A stretch of DNA of 64,000 nt from JBAZAX01 sp041671765 (lineage in GTDB: Bacteria; Babelota; Babeliae; Babelales; RVW-14). The stretch is from NCBI GenBank assembly GCA_041671765.1, contig JBAZAX010000005.1, forward strand, positions 1-64,000, in the 5' to 3' direction. Both the position numbers and the translations under genes were made by a program. Shown in pieces: positions 1 through 8,994 of the stretch. Each line of letters opens with the position of its first letter. Position 1 is the stretch's first letter. The notes beneath the pieces were generated by a model. It did no database searches. It was not told the DNA's origin and was given only the letters and a program-made list of their open reading frames with translations.

Positions 1-832
1 TTGTTGCACGTCCGGGCATATACTTTTGTTCATAATCATAAATACTTTGTCCCTCGGGAACAACTTCAGTGATAGGAAATGTGAACCATTCCGCCTCTGT
101 CTTTCCATTCTTCTTAACCGCTCTTTGCAATGAGACGCAAACAAACTCCATACCTTCAATTTTTTCTTCAATAATCACATCTTGTGTTCTTCGAGCATCA
201 ACGTAAGCAGCTTTTTTAATTGCAGGAATAAGTTCATCTTCTGTTAAAACTTTTGATACGCCAAGACTGGAACCTTCGTGAATTGGTTTAACAATACATG
301 GCAATCTTGTTCCGGCTTTTTCAAGACGTAATAAAATATCGTTAACATTTAAAGAATCAATTTCAGATTTATGAATTGTAATTCCGGCAGCAACATCAAT
401 TCCATTGGCACTAAAAATCTCTTTTTGAACAAGCTTGTTCATGCCAAGAGCACTACCGAATATTTTACTGCCCAAATATGGAATATTTAAAATCTCAAGC
501 ATTCCTTGAATGGTACCATCTTCAGCAAAACGTCCATGAACTGCCAAATAAACAAAGTCAACCAAAGTTCTTAGATCATCCCAAGTAATTTTTTGGGCCT
601 CTTTTGCTAATCGAGATTGAAAGTCTGCAATCTTACCACGATGCAAAAAATGCCATGGAAGATTATACAATGTCCCATCTTCATCTTGAAACAAAGGGAT
701 AACTTCATATTTATCAGTATCAAGGTGATCGCAAATTGTTCGACCGGAATTTAACGATACTTCTCGTTCAATTGATTTTCCACCAAAGAATACGCCAACT
801 TTAAGCTTAGCTGCCGTGTTTATAACTTGCAT
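1..832 (-). CDS. ddl: D-alanine--D-alanine ligase, 3' end beyond window
   Basis: ATP-dependent ligase making D-Ala-D-Ala for peptidoglycan in the cytoplasm. I translated it from the ATG at 832, which follows a GGGAAGG ribosome site with 6 bases between. The N-terminus reads KVGVFFGGKSIEREVSL, the family's glycine-rich substrate loop. Further on come VHGRFAEDGTIQG, PYLGS and the ATP-grasp segment IVKPIHEGSSLGVSKV. About 277 residues are present. The C-terminal ATP/metal-binding part lies beyond position 1. The gene is downstream of rpe, psd and bamA on the same strand, 64 bases after rpe, so it may be the last gene of that run. Function is secure from these motifs. Confidence 0.93.
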   Translation of the reverse strand, partial: MQVINTAAKLKVGVFFGGKSIEREVSLNSGRTICDHLDTDKYEVIPLFQDEDGTLYNLPWHFLHRGKIADFQSRLAKEAQKITWDDLRTLVDFVYLAVHGRFAEDGTIQGMLEILNIPYLGSKIFGSALGMNKLVQKEIFSANGIDVAAGITIHKSEIDSLNVNDILLRLEKAGTRLPCIVKPIHEGSSLGVSKVLTEDELIPAIKKAAYVDARRTQDVIIEEKIEGMEFVCVSLQRAVKKNGKTEAEWFTFPITEVVPEGQSIYDYEQKYMPGRAT

Positions 833-896
833 CTAACGCCTTCCCAATCTTGAAAAAATAAATGTATTTTAAAACTTAAAAACCTAATCTATCAAT

Positions 897-1571
897 TTAA
901 GTAGGTTTTGCGATTTCGTAAAGCTCTTTTAACGCTTGAACCGGATTTTTTTCAGAAAAAATGGCCGACCCTACCGCAACAGCATCAATACCAAGCTCCG
1001 CAAGCATTTTTATGTTATTTTTGCCAATTCCGCCATCCATATAGACTTTAAAATTTGCATTCTGAGTTTTTTTACAATCAATAACAGATTTAGCCTTTTC
1101 AATAGCTTCCGGTATAAATTTTTGCCCCGCAAAACCAGGATTAACCGCCATAATAAGAATTTTGTCAAAAACGCTAAGATGCGACTCAGCTAAAGACATA
1201 TTTGTATGCGGATTAAAAGCCACGCCGACTTTCCACCCTTTTTCTTTGACCATAGCAACTAGTTCTTTCATGGGATTAAAGCATTCAAAGGCTTCATAAT
1301 GAAATATAAAAGTGTCTTTTTTGCTGAGCTTCAACCTATTAACCCAACTTTTAGGATTATCAACCATCAAGTGCACCTGAATTGGCTTTCGCGTTGCTGC
1401 AGCAATCGCATTCACAAAATCCGGCCCCATTGTTAAATTTGGAACAAAGTGATCATCCATAACGTCAATGTGATAGCCATCACAATGGTCATCAAAATCA
1501 GAAATAACTTTTGCCAGATTCAACAAATCTGCACACATAAGCGAAGGATAAATTTCTATTATTTTGGACAT
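897..1571 (-). CDS. rpe: Ribulose-phosphate 3-epimerase
   Basis: Interconverts D-ribulose 5-phosphate and D-xylulose 5-phosphate in the non-oxidative pentose phosphate pathway. The protein is a (beta/alpha)8 barrel of usual family length, 224 residues. Visible signatures are YPSLMCADLLNL (substrate Ser), HIDVMDDHFVPNLTMGP (metal His and Asp), VHLMVDNP, NPGFAGQKF, and the phosphate-binding end YMDGGIG followed by AVGSAIF. I chose the ATG at 1571 rather than the in-frame GTG codons at 1580 and 1577, because AGGTGG lies just upstream of the ATG and overlaps those GTGs. It follows psd on the same strand. Confidence 0.95.
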   Translation of the reverse strand: MSKIIEIYPSLMCADLLNLAKVISDFDDHCDGYHIDVMDDHFVPNLTMGPDFVNAIAAATRKPIQVHLMVDNPKSWVNRLKLSKKDTFIFHYEAFECFNPMKELVAMVKEKGWKVGVAFNPHTNMSLAESHLSVFDKILIMAVNPGFAGQKFIPEAIEKAKSVIDCKKTQNANFKVYMDGGIGKNNIKMLAELGIDAVAVGSAIFSEKNPVQALKELYEIAKPT

Positions 1572-1631
1572 GACCACCACCTAACATTTAATAATTTAAA
1601 CTTTAGACTTGGTTTAACACCAGACTACAGC

Positions 1632-2456
1632 CTATTTTATAGGCTTATCTACTCTGCACCCCATCCTAACTTCAGTCTCTCTATCATGTAAAGAATTTTG
1701 GATAAAAGTTTCATCAGGGGTGACTACCCCTTTTTTGAATATCATTACAATGCTGGAACCACCGAATGCAAAGTAACCGGCTTCATCACCTTTTTTGTGA
1801 AATTTTTCCGGATCATAAGTTTCAACAACCTTACCAACAAGCATTGCCCCTACGGGAACAAAAAGAACTTTGCCAAATTTTTCCGAATCTAAAATAATTA
1901 AATGACGTTCATTTTCGGTCAAAGGCTGAATGCCTGATTTATAAACTACCGGATTTACTGATTCAAGCTTACCTTTAATTCTATGCGGCTGACTGGCAAC
2001 ACAATCAAATGGGAAATGAAACCGGTGATAGTTTTCAGGAGCAAGTCTAAAAAGAAAAAGTGTGCCCTCAGCGAATTCGCTCACCAAATTTTTATCTTTT
2101 AAAAAACGTTCAAGATCAAATTGGCAAGTCTTAACAAAAAAATGCGCCTGCGTATTTATCTCCGGAATAACCAAAAGCCTACCGTCTGCAGGAGAGATAA
2201 CTGAATACGGATCAGAATCTATTACTCTTTTATTTGGTTTTAATTTACGATAAAAAAACTCATTGAAAGTTTTATATCCATTATCAGGAACAACGTAGTC
2301 AGACATATCTATTTTATTACGTTTGATAAATGATTTAATAAAATGTCGACTTACGCTTGTATCTGCAAACGCCCCACCCAATTGAGAGAACCAAATATAA
2401 GTCATGGGAAGACGAGCTAGTCTTCCCATGAAATTTTTATAAAAAAAATTGAGCAT
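1632..2456 (-). CDS. psd: Phosphatidylserine decarboxylase
   Basis: Converts phosphatidylserine to phosphatidylethanolamine at the inner membrane. The proenzyme cleaves itself to make a pyruvoyl group. The cleavage motif is FGGSS near residue 233, the GGSS variant of the common LGST. The other triad members are the Asp in SPADG (about 90) and a His in YHRFHFP (about 143-146). The length, 274 residues, is normal. The start is the ATG at 2456: AGGAG is 5 bases upstream and overlaps the TAG stop of bamA, which implies translational coupling. No synthase for phosphatidylserine is seen in this window. Confidence 0.93.
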   Translation of the reverse strand: MLNFFYKNFMGRLARLPMTYIWFSQLGGAFADTSVSRHFIKSFIKRNKIDMSDYVVPDNGYKTFNEFFYRKLKPNKRVIDSDPYSVISPADGRLLVIPEINTQAHFFVKTCQFDLERFLKDKNLVSEFAEGTLFLFRLAPENYHRFHFPFDCVASQPHRIKGKLESVNPVVYKSGIQPLTENERHLIILDSEKFGKVLFVPVGAMLVGKVVETYDPEKFHKKGDEAGYFAFGGSSIVMIFKKGVVTPDETFIQNSLHDRETEVRMGCRVDKPIK

Positions 2457-2464
2457 CACAACTC

Positions 2465-4993
2465 CTACCAGGCGTAATTCATGCTCAGGTGAAATTCGTA
2501 AGGAGATTCGCCCATGTTCTTTTTACGATCAAGTTTGAAACCCCAGTCAATTTTTGCGGGGAACGGATTAACCAAATTTACACCAAATCCAATTGAATGT
2601 CGTAAATCAAACTTGTTTCGTGTTATATAATCTTTTGCATTAAGCGGTATATTCTTGGGACTCAATAATGGTTCGCCTTTTTCATTCGTAAGAGCAATTG
2701 GTGGGGTACTCCATCCACAACCTGCATCGTAGAAAACATGCCCCTTCATCGAATAATCTGCAATCAGTGGGAATATTAACTCTGTTCCAAATAAAACAGC
2801 GTTTCTTGCACCAAGTGGCGCATCGCTAGGCCTCCATGCCGGACCAACACCGCCCCACAAAAATCCTCTTACAGTATCTTGACCACCCATTTGGTAAAGT
2901 TCTTTGTACGGTATAGTTCGATTATCCAAACTACCAACTCGCCCGCCTCTGGCTCGCATTGCAAGAACAAGTGAATCCTGACCAATCAAAGCATAATACC
3001 AGCTCGCATCCAACTCAGCCTTAAAAAATCCAAAATTATTATTAATGGTTGTCGGTGCAAGTTTTGTGGATAAAATAATTTTGTATCCATCGCTTGGATA
3101 AACTTTGTGATTTCGAGTATCTTTGACAAAATCAAGTCCAATCCAAGTTAAATCACCCGCTTGAAATGTTCTATCTACAATAGGTTTAACCAAGACGCTG
3201 GTAGCTTCCGGATTATTATTTCTAATATGTTCATACCCAAGATCAACAACCATCTGTAATCGTTTATCAATTTTGGTCAATGGAAAACCGAGGCGTAAAT
3301 TAAACCCGGCAATTTTTTGTATTGGAGTATGGTTAACAGATCCTCCCCACTGGCTAAATTCCATCCAGTGCCAATATGGATTCACAAACCCGGAAATGTT
3401 GGTATCAAAAATATGGGAGTCAGAAAAACTTCCCTCTAATCTTTGTAAATGGTGTCTACTTGCCTGAACCATGGCACTTGTATCATATCCAAGTCCAAAT
3501 AAATTATTTTTTTCAACATTAATAGATCCATGAAGGGACGGTTGCGGTGTAATTTTATCACTACCATAACTTAAAGCTACATTCGCGTGACCTGTTTTAG
3601 CCTCCTGAACCATCATTTCAAGATCAGCCAAATCATCGGTGATACGATGAATTTTCCAATCCACACCGCCTCGCTCAAAATATCCAAGATACTCTACCTG
3701 ATTTTTTGATATGCGCATATTTCTACTCGTGATAAGATCGCCCTCATCAACATCAAGCTGACGACGGATAACTTTATCATGGGTATACTTGTTCCCGGTG
3801 ATGTCAATCTTATTGACATACATTCTGTTGCCACGCTCAACATTAAAAGTTATATCTACAACATTCTTTTCTTCATCAGGTTTAATTTGAGGATAGACAT
3901 CAGCATAGATATAACCTTTCTTACCCCACAGCTCTCGAATTAAATTAATGGAATCTACAAGCTTGGCCTGCGAAAAAGGTTTACCTGATTCCAAGCTAAC
4001 CAATGGCATAAGCTCGTCTTCACCATAAATTTCATCCCCAGGGGCACGAATATCCCGAACAATAAATTGCGGACCTTCTTTGATATAAAAAGTTACGGTA
4101 ACATCTTTTTCATTCCTAGAAAAATCAACCTTACTTTTATAAACCTTTGTCTGCAGATATCCATTATCTCGATAAAAGTATTCAATACGATGCTTATCTA
4201 TTTCCACTGCATCTTCGGCATAAGCTCCTGCACCATCGGAAAAACTAAGCAACCAGTCTTCTCTGGTAAAAATAGCTTTTCGCAATTTACGATCAGGAAT
4301 ATCTTTATTACCGGAGAAATAAACTCTTTTGACTAAGGACTTTGGACCCTCATTAATTTTAAATAATAAAACAACTTTATCAGCGTTATCTTTACTTGGA
4401 ATAAGTTCAAAGTCTATATGTAACTTGTGTCTATTTTCTTCTTGATATGCTTTTTTTATCTCCTTGATTAATTTTTGTGCTGATATTTCATCAATGGTAC
4501 TAATTTTATCGACATTTAGATCTTCTCTTAATTTTTTAGTTGTAACGGCCTTGTTGCCTTTAAACTCTATTTTTTCAATCAATTTTTTTTCTTCGAGAAT
4601 AACAACTAAATTCATTGATTCAGGCGAAAGTTGTTCACCCTCAAGTTGTACTTGTCTAAAATAACCAAGATCGCACAGATTATTGATTGCATCGGCACTT
4701 TTCACCGTATCAAAAACATCCCCAACTTTATATGGAATCCTGTTTAAGATTACAGGCGTTCCGACATTTTTATTACCTCTGACAATAATCTGATTAATTA
4801 CCATCTTTGGCTTTTGTTCCACAGAATTCAATTCTGCTAAATCATCAGAAATAGGCATATCTTGGTCTATTTGACTATGCCCAGACAGATCTTGTTTTGA
4901 TTCAGCTTTAATGAAAACAAAATTTGAAGCCAAAAAGAACAGGCTTGAAATCGAAAAAACTAAACTTAATATTTTTTTACTTTTAACTATCAT
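2465..4993 (-). CDS. bamA: Outer membrane protein assembly factor BamA
   Basis: Omp85-family insertase that folds beta-barrel proteins into the outer membrane. The 842-residue protein starts with a signal peptide (hydrophobic SLVFSISSLFFLASNFVF). Five POTRA-like repeats follow from about residue 65 to 460, beginning INQIIVRGNKNVGTPVI. The C-terminal half is the barrel, with the lid-loop type motif YQMGGQDTVRGF and VRGF family core. The chain ends MNYAW, so the terminal aromatic is Trp rather than the commoner Phe. AGGAGA precedes the start. It leads a minus-strand run with psd, rpe and ddl. Its presence shows a diderm envelope. Confidence 0.96.
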   Translation of the reverse strand: MIVKSKKILSLVFSISSLFFLASNFVFIKAESKQDLSGHSQIDQDMPISDDLAELNSVEQKPKMVINQIIVRGNKNVGTPVILNRIPYKVGDVFDTVKSADAINNLCDLGYFRQVQLEGEQLSPESMNLVVILEEKKLIEKIEFKGNKAVTTKKLREDLNVDKISTIDEISAQKLIKEIKKAYQEENRHKLHIDFELIPSKDNADKVVLLFKINEGPKSLVKRVYFSGNKDIPDRKLRKAIFTREDWLLSFSDGAGAYAEDAVEIDKHRIEYFYRDNGYLQTKVYKSKVDFSRNEKDVTVTFYIKEGPQFIVRDIRAPGDEIYGEDELMPLVSLESGKPFSQAKLVDSINLIRELWGKKGYIYADVYPQIKPDEEKNVVDITFNVERGNRMYVNKIDITGNKYTHDKVIRRQLDVDEGDLITSRNMRISKNQVEYLGYFERGGVDWKIHRITDDLADLEMMVQEAKTGHANVALSYGSDKITPQPSLHGSINVEKNNLFGLGYDTSAMVQASRHHLQRLEGSFSDSHIFDTNISGFVNPYWHWMEFSQWGGSVNHTPIQKIAGFNLRLGFPLTKIDKRLQMVVDLGYEHIRNNNPEATSVLVKPIVDRTFQAGDLTWIGLDFVKDTRNHKVYPSDGYKIILSTKLAPTTINNNFGFFKAELDASWYYALIGQDSLVLAMRARGGRVGSLDNRTIPYKELYQMGGQDTVRGFLWGGVGPAWRPSDAPLGARNAVLFGTELIFPLIADYSMKGHVFYDAGCGWSTPPIALTNEKGEPLLSPKNIPLNAKDYITRNKFDLRHSIGFGVNLVNPFPAKIDWGFKLDRKKNMGESPYEFHLSMNYAW

Positions 4994-5181
4994 TCACGTC
5001 TCCTGCACGACCGATTGATCAATTGATAAAAAAGAGGTGCTGTAGGTTTCTATGATACCCTGTCAGCAAAAAAAAGCTACGTTTTATTGAAATTTATTGA
5101 AATAATGATAACTAATTCTTTAGAATGTTCTTAGAAGAATTGATTTTAAAATTGGGGGAAATCCGAGAAGAGGGGATGTAA

Positions 5182-6522
5182 ATGATAAAAATTAGATTAT
5201 TCTTACTACTTTTAATTATCATGATTTACAATCTATCGATAAATACTTTAAAATCCGCAAATCCAAATATTTTTAAACAAATTTTAACTGATCTGCAACA
5301 AAATCAAAGTCCGGAAATAATTGATCTTTTAAAACAAGCGGAACAAAAAGCTGAAAACTTAGAAAATCAAACGGACTTAAGAGTAAAAAAATTACAAGAA
5401 GAAGCAACTGAAGAAGTCACACAAATAAATAACAATCTTGAAAAAGATATAGAAGCTATTTCCCAAGACGCACAGGCTGAAACAGCACTAATTAAAAAAT
5501 CCGCCATTCAAGAGACACAAGAATTAACCGGAGAGGCAAAACAAGAACTAAACATAATTAATAACAAAATAAAAGCAGATATACTAAAATTTAAAAAAGA
5601 TGCAGCATTGAAGATTCTTGAAATAATAGATAAAGCTGATGAAGAGGCACTTAAAATCCGAAAAGCTCAACGCGAACAAATGACCTTGGATAATTTACAA
5701 AAATCAATCGATCAAATTCCATCAGTTGAGATGCATAATCTGGCAAAATATTCAATCAACCTTGACCCCATACCGAAAAACTTGAAGATTTCAGCTGAAA
5801 ATGAATTTAATTCCAATACGGGATTTCTGCAAAAAATAATCTTGGACGCAGAAGACCCAACCCAAATAAATGATTTTATGAATACATTTGAAAAACAAAA
5901 AATCTGGTTTGACAAGACTTTACGCTCATCAAAATACTTATCTGACCCAAATTACACCCAAATTATAAACAAACACTCTCAATTAGATTCTATCGCAACG
6001 GCAATAAAAAAATCCGATTCCATCATTGAAATTTTAGAACTAAGCGCAGCACAAAAAAAACAAATTCGATTAAAGTTTCTTTATGAAATCAATTCTATGC
6101 AAAAACAAAAACCTATATCTGATAATGATATAAGAACACTTACAATTAATATAATTGAAGAAATCAGTGGCAAAAAAGCCAGCGAATTCCCGGAACTGAA
6201 ATTAGCAAAAGTACAATTCAGGGAGAAGGCTGAAAAATTAGGGCATCAGATGTTTGAACTTCAACTTACAAATAAAGAATTATTAAATAAAGTTGATGAA
6301 AATCAAAAAATAACAACCGATATGAAAAAATTAATATCCGAGTTAGGCACCCAAAAAAAAGAATGCCTGAACAAAATAGAATTGACTGAACAAGTATATG
6401 ACTCCAAAATCAAAGAACAATCAACTTTTAAAATTGAACAGGAAAATAAAAATAAAATTGACTTGGAAATTCAAATATCCGAAAAAGAAATGGCCAACAA
6501 ATTAAAAAACTCAAAAAATTAG
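5182..6522 (+). CDS. Exported coiled-coil protein, function unknown
   Basis: I do not recognise a family. The 446-residue product has an N-terminal hydrophobic segment (LFLLLLIIMIYNLSI) that looks like a signal peptide or anchor. A long Lys/Glu/Gln-rich region with heptad character follows (about 45-170, again about 340-440), so it should form extended coiled coils. There are no Cys motifs or catalytic signatures; the only Cys is near the C-terminus. AGGGGATGTAA precedes the ATG, a good ribosome site. It is divergent from bamA, with 188 bases between. A structural envelope or periplasmic role is a guess from composition only. Confidence 0.75.
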   Translation: MIKIRLFLLLLIIMIYNLSINTLKSANPNIFKQILTDLQQNQSPEIIDLLKQAEQKAENLENQTDLRVKKLQEEATEEVTQINNNLEKDIEAISQDAQAETALIKKSAIQETQELTGEAKQELNIINNKIKADILKFKKDAALKILEIIDKADEEALKIRKAQREQMTLDNLQKSIDQIPSVEMHNLAKYSINLDPIPKNLKISAENEFNSNTGFLQKIILDAEDPTQINDFMNTFEKQKIWFDKTLRSSKYLSDPNYTQIINKHSQLDSIATAIKKSDSIIEILELSAAQKKQIRLKFLYEINSMQKQKPISDNDIRTLTINIIEEISGKKASEFPELKLAKVQFREKAEKLGHQMFELQLTNKELLNKVDENQKITTDMKKLISELGTQKKECLNKIELTEQVYDSKIKEQSTFKIEQENKNKIDLEIQISEKEMANKLKNSKN

Positions 6523-6750
6523 CATACTGTAAATTTAATAAGAATATGATTTTGTTAAAAAATGGGCTTTTCGAATTAAACCATGTTTATAAGCACAAGT
6601 ACTACAATTTTTAGTTTTTTTAAAAATGCTTAGGACATTAATAGTTCTTATGCTACCATAAAATATAGAGAAGGGTTTACCATGTCTGATTGTCGTAAAA
6701 TTTAAGCTTCAAGATAATTAGAGCAAAAACCTAGAAAAAGAGGAGATTGC

Positions 6751-6933
6751 ATGAAGTGTCCTAAGTGTGGAGGTTTACTGGTTGTTCAGTCATTCTTTGA
6801 TCACTTCATCAATTTCGAGGGCTGGAAATGTATAAACTGTGGTAAAATCATAGAAAAAAAAGAAAATACATTAAAAGATGACGCGTTCAGTCTGTTCTAT
6901 CAGCGTCAAAAGTTAAAAAAACAACACGAATAA
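6751..6933 (+). CDS. Small zinc-ribbon protein
   Basis: A 60-residue protein with two CxxC knuckles: CPKC at residues 3-6 and CINC near residue 30, spaced as in a zinc ribbon. The rest is Lys-rich. AGGAGATTGC gives a strong ribosome site before the ATG. It is only 4 bases from tsaB, so the two are probably cotranscribed. The family is not recognised. A nucleic-acid or protein-binding role is typical for such ribbons but is not shown here. Confidence 0.7.
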   Translation: MKCPKCGGLLVVQSFFDHFINFEGWKCINCGKIIEKKENTLKDDAFSLFYQRQKLKKQHE

Positions 6934-6937
6934 ATTT

Positions 6938-7642
6938 ATGCCAGTTAGATTTGTCAGCATTCACGGAACACATAATAAACTCGATATCGCACTATTTCAA
7001 GACCAAAACTGTCTGGATTCCGTAACAAAATTAGATACACGGGCAAGCTCAAGCCTTCTTCCATTTTTGGACTCACTTTTAAAAAAGCATACCTTATCAC
7101 TTACGGATTTATCTTTTATAGCTGTGGACAAAGGCCCCGGGGCTTTTACATCACTTCGTGTTACGATAACAACCGTCAATGGCATTGCTTTTAATAACAA
7201 AATTCCATTGATAGGAATCAGCGGCCTTGATGCACTGACAAAAGAAGTCTTGACCTCGACTCCAAATTCCCAAAGTTTCCAAAATATCGTCACGCTTCTC
7301 AATGCTTACAACAACGAAGCCTACTTCTTAGTTTCAAAAACTGACAACAAAAACATACTTGAATCAACACAAGGCTGCCAAAATATAGATATCTTACTCG
7401 ATGACATAAAATCAAAATTTAAAGACTCGAAAATCTTATTTTGCGGCCAGGGCAGCCAACTTTACAAAACCAATATCAAACACTTATTTGCAGATCAAGC
7501 TATAATTCTTGATGAACCATTACTTGCCAGCGCTAAGATTATCGGCCAAATGGGGTATGAATGCTGGTTGAAAAAAGAAAATATAGAAAATCAGATTACG
7601 CCACTGTATCTAAAAACGCAGTATTTTGCGATCAGAAAATAA
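6938..7642 (+). CDS. tsaB: tRNA threonylcarbamoyladenosine biosynthesis protein TsaB
   Basis: Inactive ASKHA-fold partner of TsaD in making t6A37 in ANN-decoding tRNAs. The family hallmark VDKGPGAFTSLRVTITTVNG is present near residues 64-83, followed by PLIGISGLDAL. The length, 234 residues, is normal. It has no clear ribosome site and starts 4 bases after the small zinc-ribbon gene, so it probably depends on coupling. It converges on rsmE with 2 bases between the ends. No tsaD, tsaC or tsaE is in this window. Confidence 0.9.
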   Translation: MPVRFVSIHGTHNKLDIALFQDQNCLDSVTKLDTRASSSLLPFLDSLLKKHTLSLTDLSFIAVDKGPGAFTSLRVTITTVNGIAFNNKIPLIGISGLDALTKEVLTSTPNSQSFQNIVTLLNAYNNEAYFLVSKTDNKNILESTQGCQNIDILLDDIKSKFKDSKILFCGQGSQLYKTNIKHLFADQAIILDEPLLASAKIIGQMGYECWLKKENIENQITPLYLKTQYFAIRK

Positions 7643-7644
7643 AA

Positions 7645-8436
7645 TTATCTGGCACTTCTTACTCCACCCAACCCAACAATAACAGCCTCACGTGCCCGTA
7701 ATATTGTCGGAGTAAGCGCATAAGTTTCAAAGCCCAGATCAGATAATTGCTTTTCTTCCAAACTCGTCAAGCCACCCTCTGGACCAAAAAATAAAGATAT
7801 ATGTAAATCCGTCGCAGTTTTAATTTTTTGAAGTAAATCAACAAAGCATGCCCCGCTTGGATCAAAATAAATTTTTAGATTTTGCACGCCACCGAATTTC
7901 CGGGCTTGGGATATCCGACCTTCAGATAATTCTAGATCAACATCCTGAATTTTAACGGGCTCACAAATTTCGGGTAAAAAAAAGTTTTTTGACTGCTCGC
8001 ATGCAGCCACCATTATATTAAAAAGTCTTTCTCGCTCTTTCTTTTCGCCCCAAGAGCGTTGCACTTTATCAGACAAAACTGGAATAATTTTATTAACACC
8101 CATCTGAGCTGCCGCATACACTACATCTTCGAACGCATCTTTTTTCAAAAGGCACGGCATCAACGTTATATTCGGCTTGAGAGCTTGATTAGGATTCACA
8201 GATTCAATATGTAGAGCTAAAAGCTCTTTTTTAGCAAATGTTTTTTCCAAAACAACTGCTGCCGCATTGATATGCTCATCAAATAGCAACAGTTTTTCGC
8301 CAACCCTTAAACGCAGAACCTTAGTAAGTCTCTGCCATAAGTCACGATCAGAAAACTCAACCTGGCAATCGCTGCCACCGGAAACATACATGGATAAATT
8401 TTTACAAAATAAAGTAAAAAGATGTTGTTCGTTCAT
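7645..8436 (-). CDS. rsmE: 16S rRNA (uracil-1498-N3) methyltransferase
   Basis: SPOUT-class enzyme that methylates U1498 of 16S rRNA using SAM. The 263-residue protein has the N-terminal PUA-like part (LWQRLTKVLRLRVGEKLLLF). The C-terminal knot carries IIPVLSDKVQRSW, AACEQSKNFFLPEI, FFGPEGGLTSLE and LTPTILRAREAVIVGLG. The last replaces the common LGPRILRTETA. It starts 2 bases after the stop of the upstream minus-strand gene, with no strong ribosome site, so translation is probably coupled to that gene. Confidence 0.92.
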   Translation of the reverse strand: MNEQHLFTLFCKNLSMYVSGGSDCQVEFSDRDLWQRLTKVLRLRVGEKLLLFDEHINAAAVVLEKTFAKKELLALHIESVNPNQALKPNITLMPCLLKKDAFEDVVYAAAQMGVNKIIPVLSDKVQRSWGEKKERERLFNIMVAACEQSKNFFLPEICEPVKIQDVDLELSEGRISQARKFGGVQNLKIYFDPSGACFVDLLQKIKTATDLHISLFFGPEGGLTSLEEKQLSDLGFETYALTPTILRAREAVIVGLGGVRSAR

Positions 8437-8438
8437 GC

Positions 8439-8867
8439 TTAATTTTTAGGCGCATCAACCTTTTTATTTTTTTGATTAAAATAATAGACAAGCACCACAG
8501 CCAAAGCTGTTGCACCCGCAGCCGCTCCACATATATATTTACGTTTATTTTTTGAAACATGTTTTATTGCCAAATTTTTAAGTTCACCGGTTGTTATCGC
8601 AAACCATAGTAACTGTAACTTGTCGCTAAACGTTAAATCTTTTAGTGAATAATCCTTTTCGACTAAATCAATCTCATCTACAGAAATATCACTCAAAGAA
8701 AGTTCGTCCACAGAAACTGTACCCGAAGAAATATCCTCAGCTAATTTATCAACAGACTCCTGTAAAACACATTCTGCTTCAATCTGGTCAACAGCCTGCA
8801 AAAACCCAGAGCCCAAACAAATAGAAAATAAAAAGCTCCAGCATAATATTGCCAAATAATGCTTCAT
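8439..8867 (-). CDS. Small exported membrane-anchored protein, unknown
   Basis: No family is recognised. The 142-residue product has a signal-peptide-like N-terminus (YLAILCWSFLFSICLGSG). A central acidic stretch repeats Asp/Ser/Leu units (about 45-75). A single transmembrane helix sits near the C-terminus (CGAAAGATALAVVLVYYF), followed by a basic tail. AAAGGG sits 7 bases before the ATG. It is immediately upstream of rsmE on the same strand. It is divergent from gpmI. Confidence 0.65.
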   Translation of the reverse strand: MKHYLAILCWSFLFSICLGSGFLQAVDQIEAECVLQESVDKLAEDISSGTVSVDELSLSDISVDEIDLVEKDYSLKDLTFSDKLQLLWFAITTGELKNLAIKHVSKNKRKYICGAAAGATALAVVLVYYFNQKNKKVDAPKN

Positions 8868-8994
8868 AGTGTTACCCTTTTTAAAATTAACAAAATTCGA
8901 ATTTTAAACATGTTATATTTTAGACTGAACATATGATGCATTGTACCGTAAAATAAGTTTTTTTGAAAATATATCAAAATTAAAGCGATTTACC

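Noticed and set aside
8941..8994. Longer start for gpmI at TTG 8941
   Set aside because: No ribosome site, and the extra 18 residues match no GpmI N-terminus.
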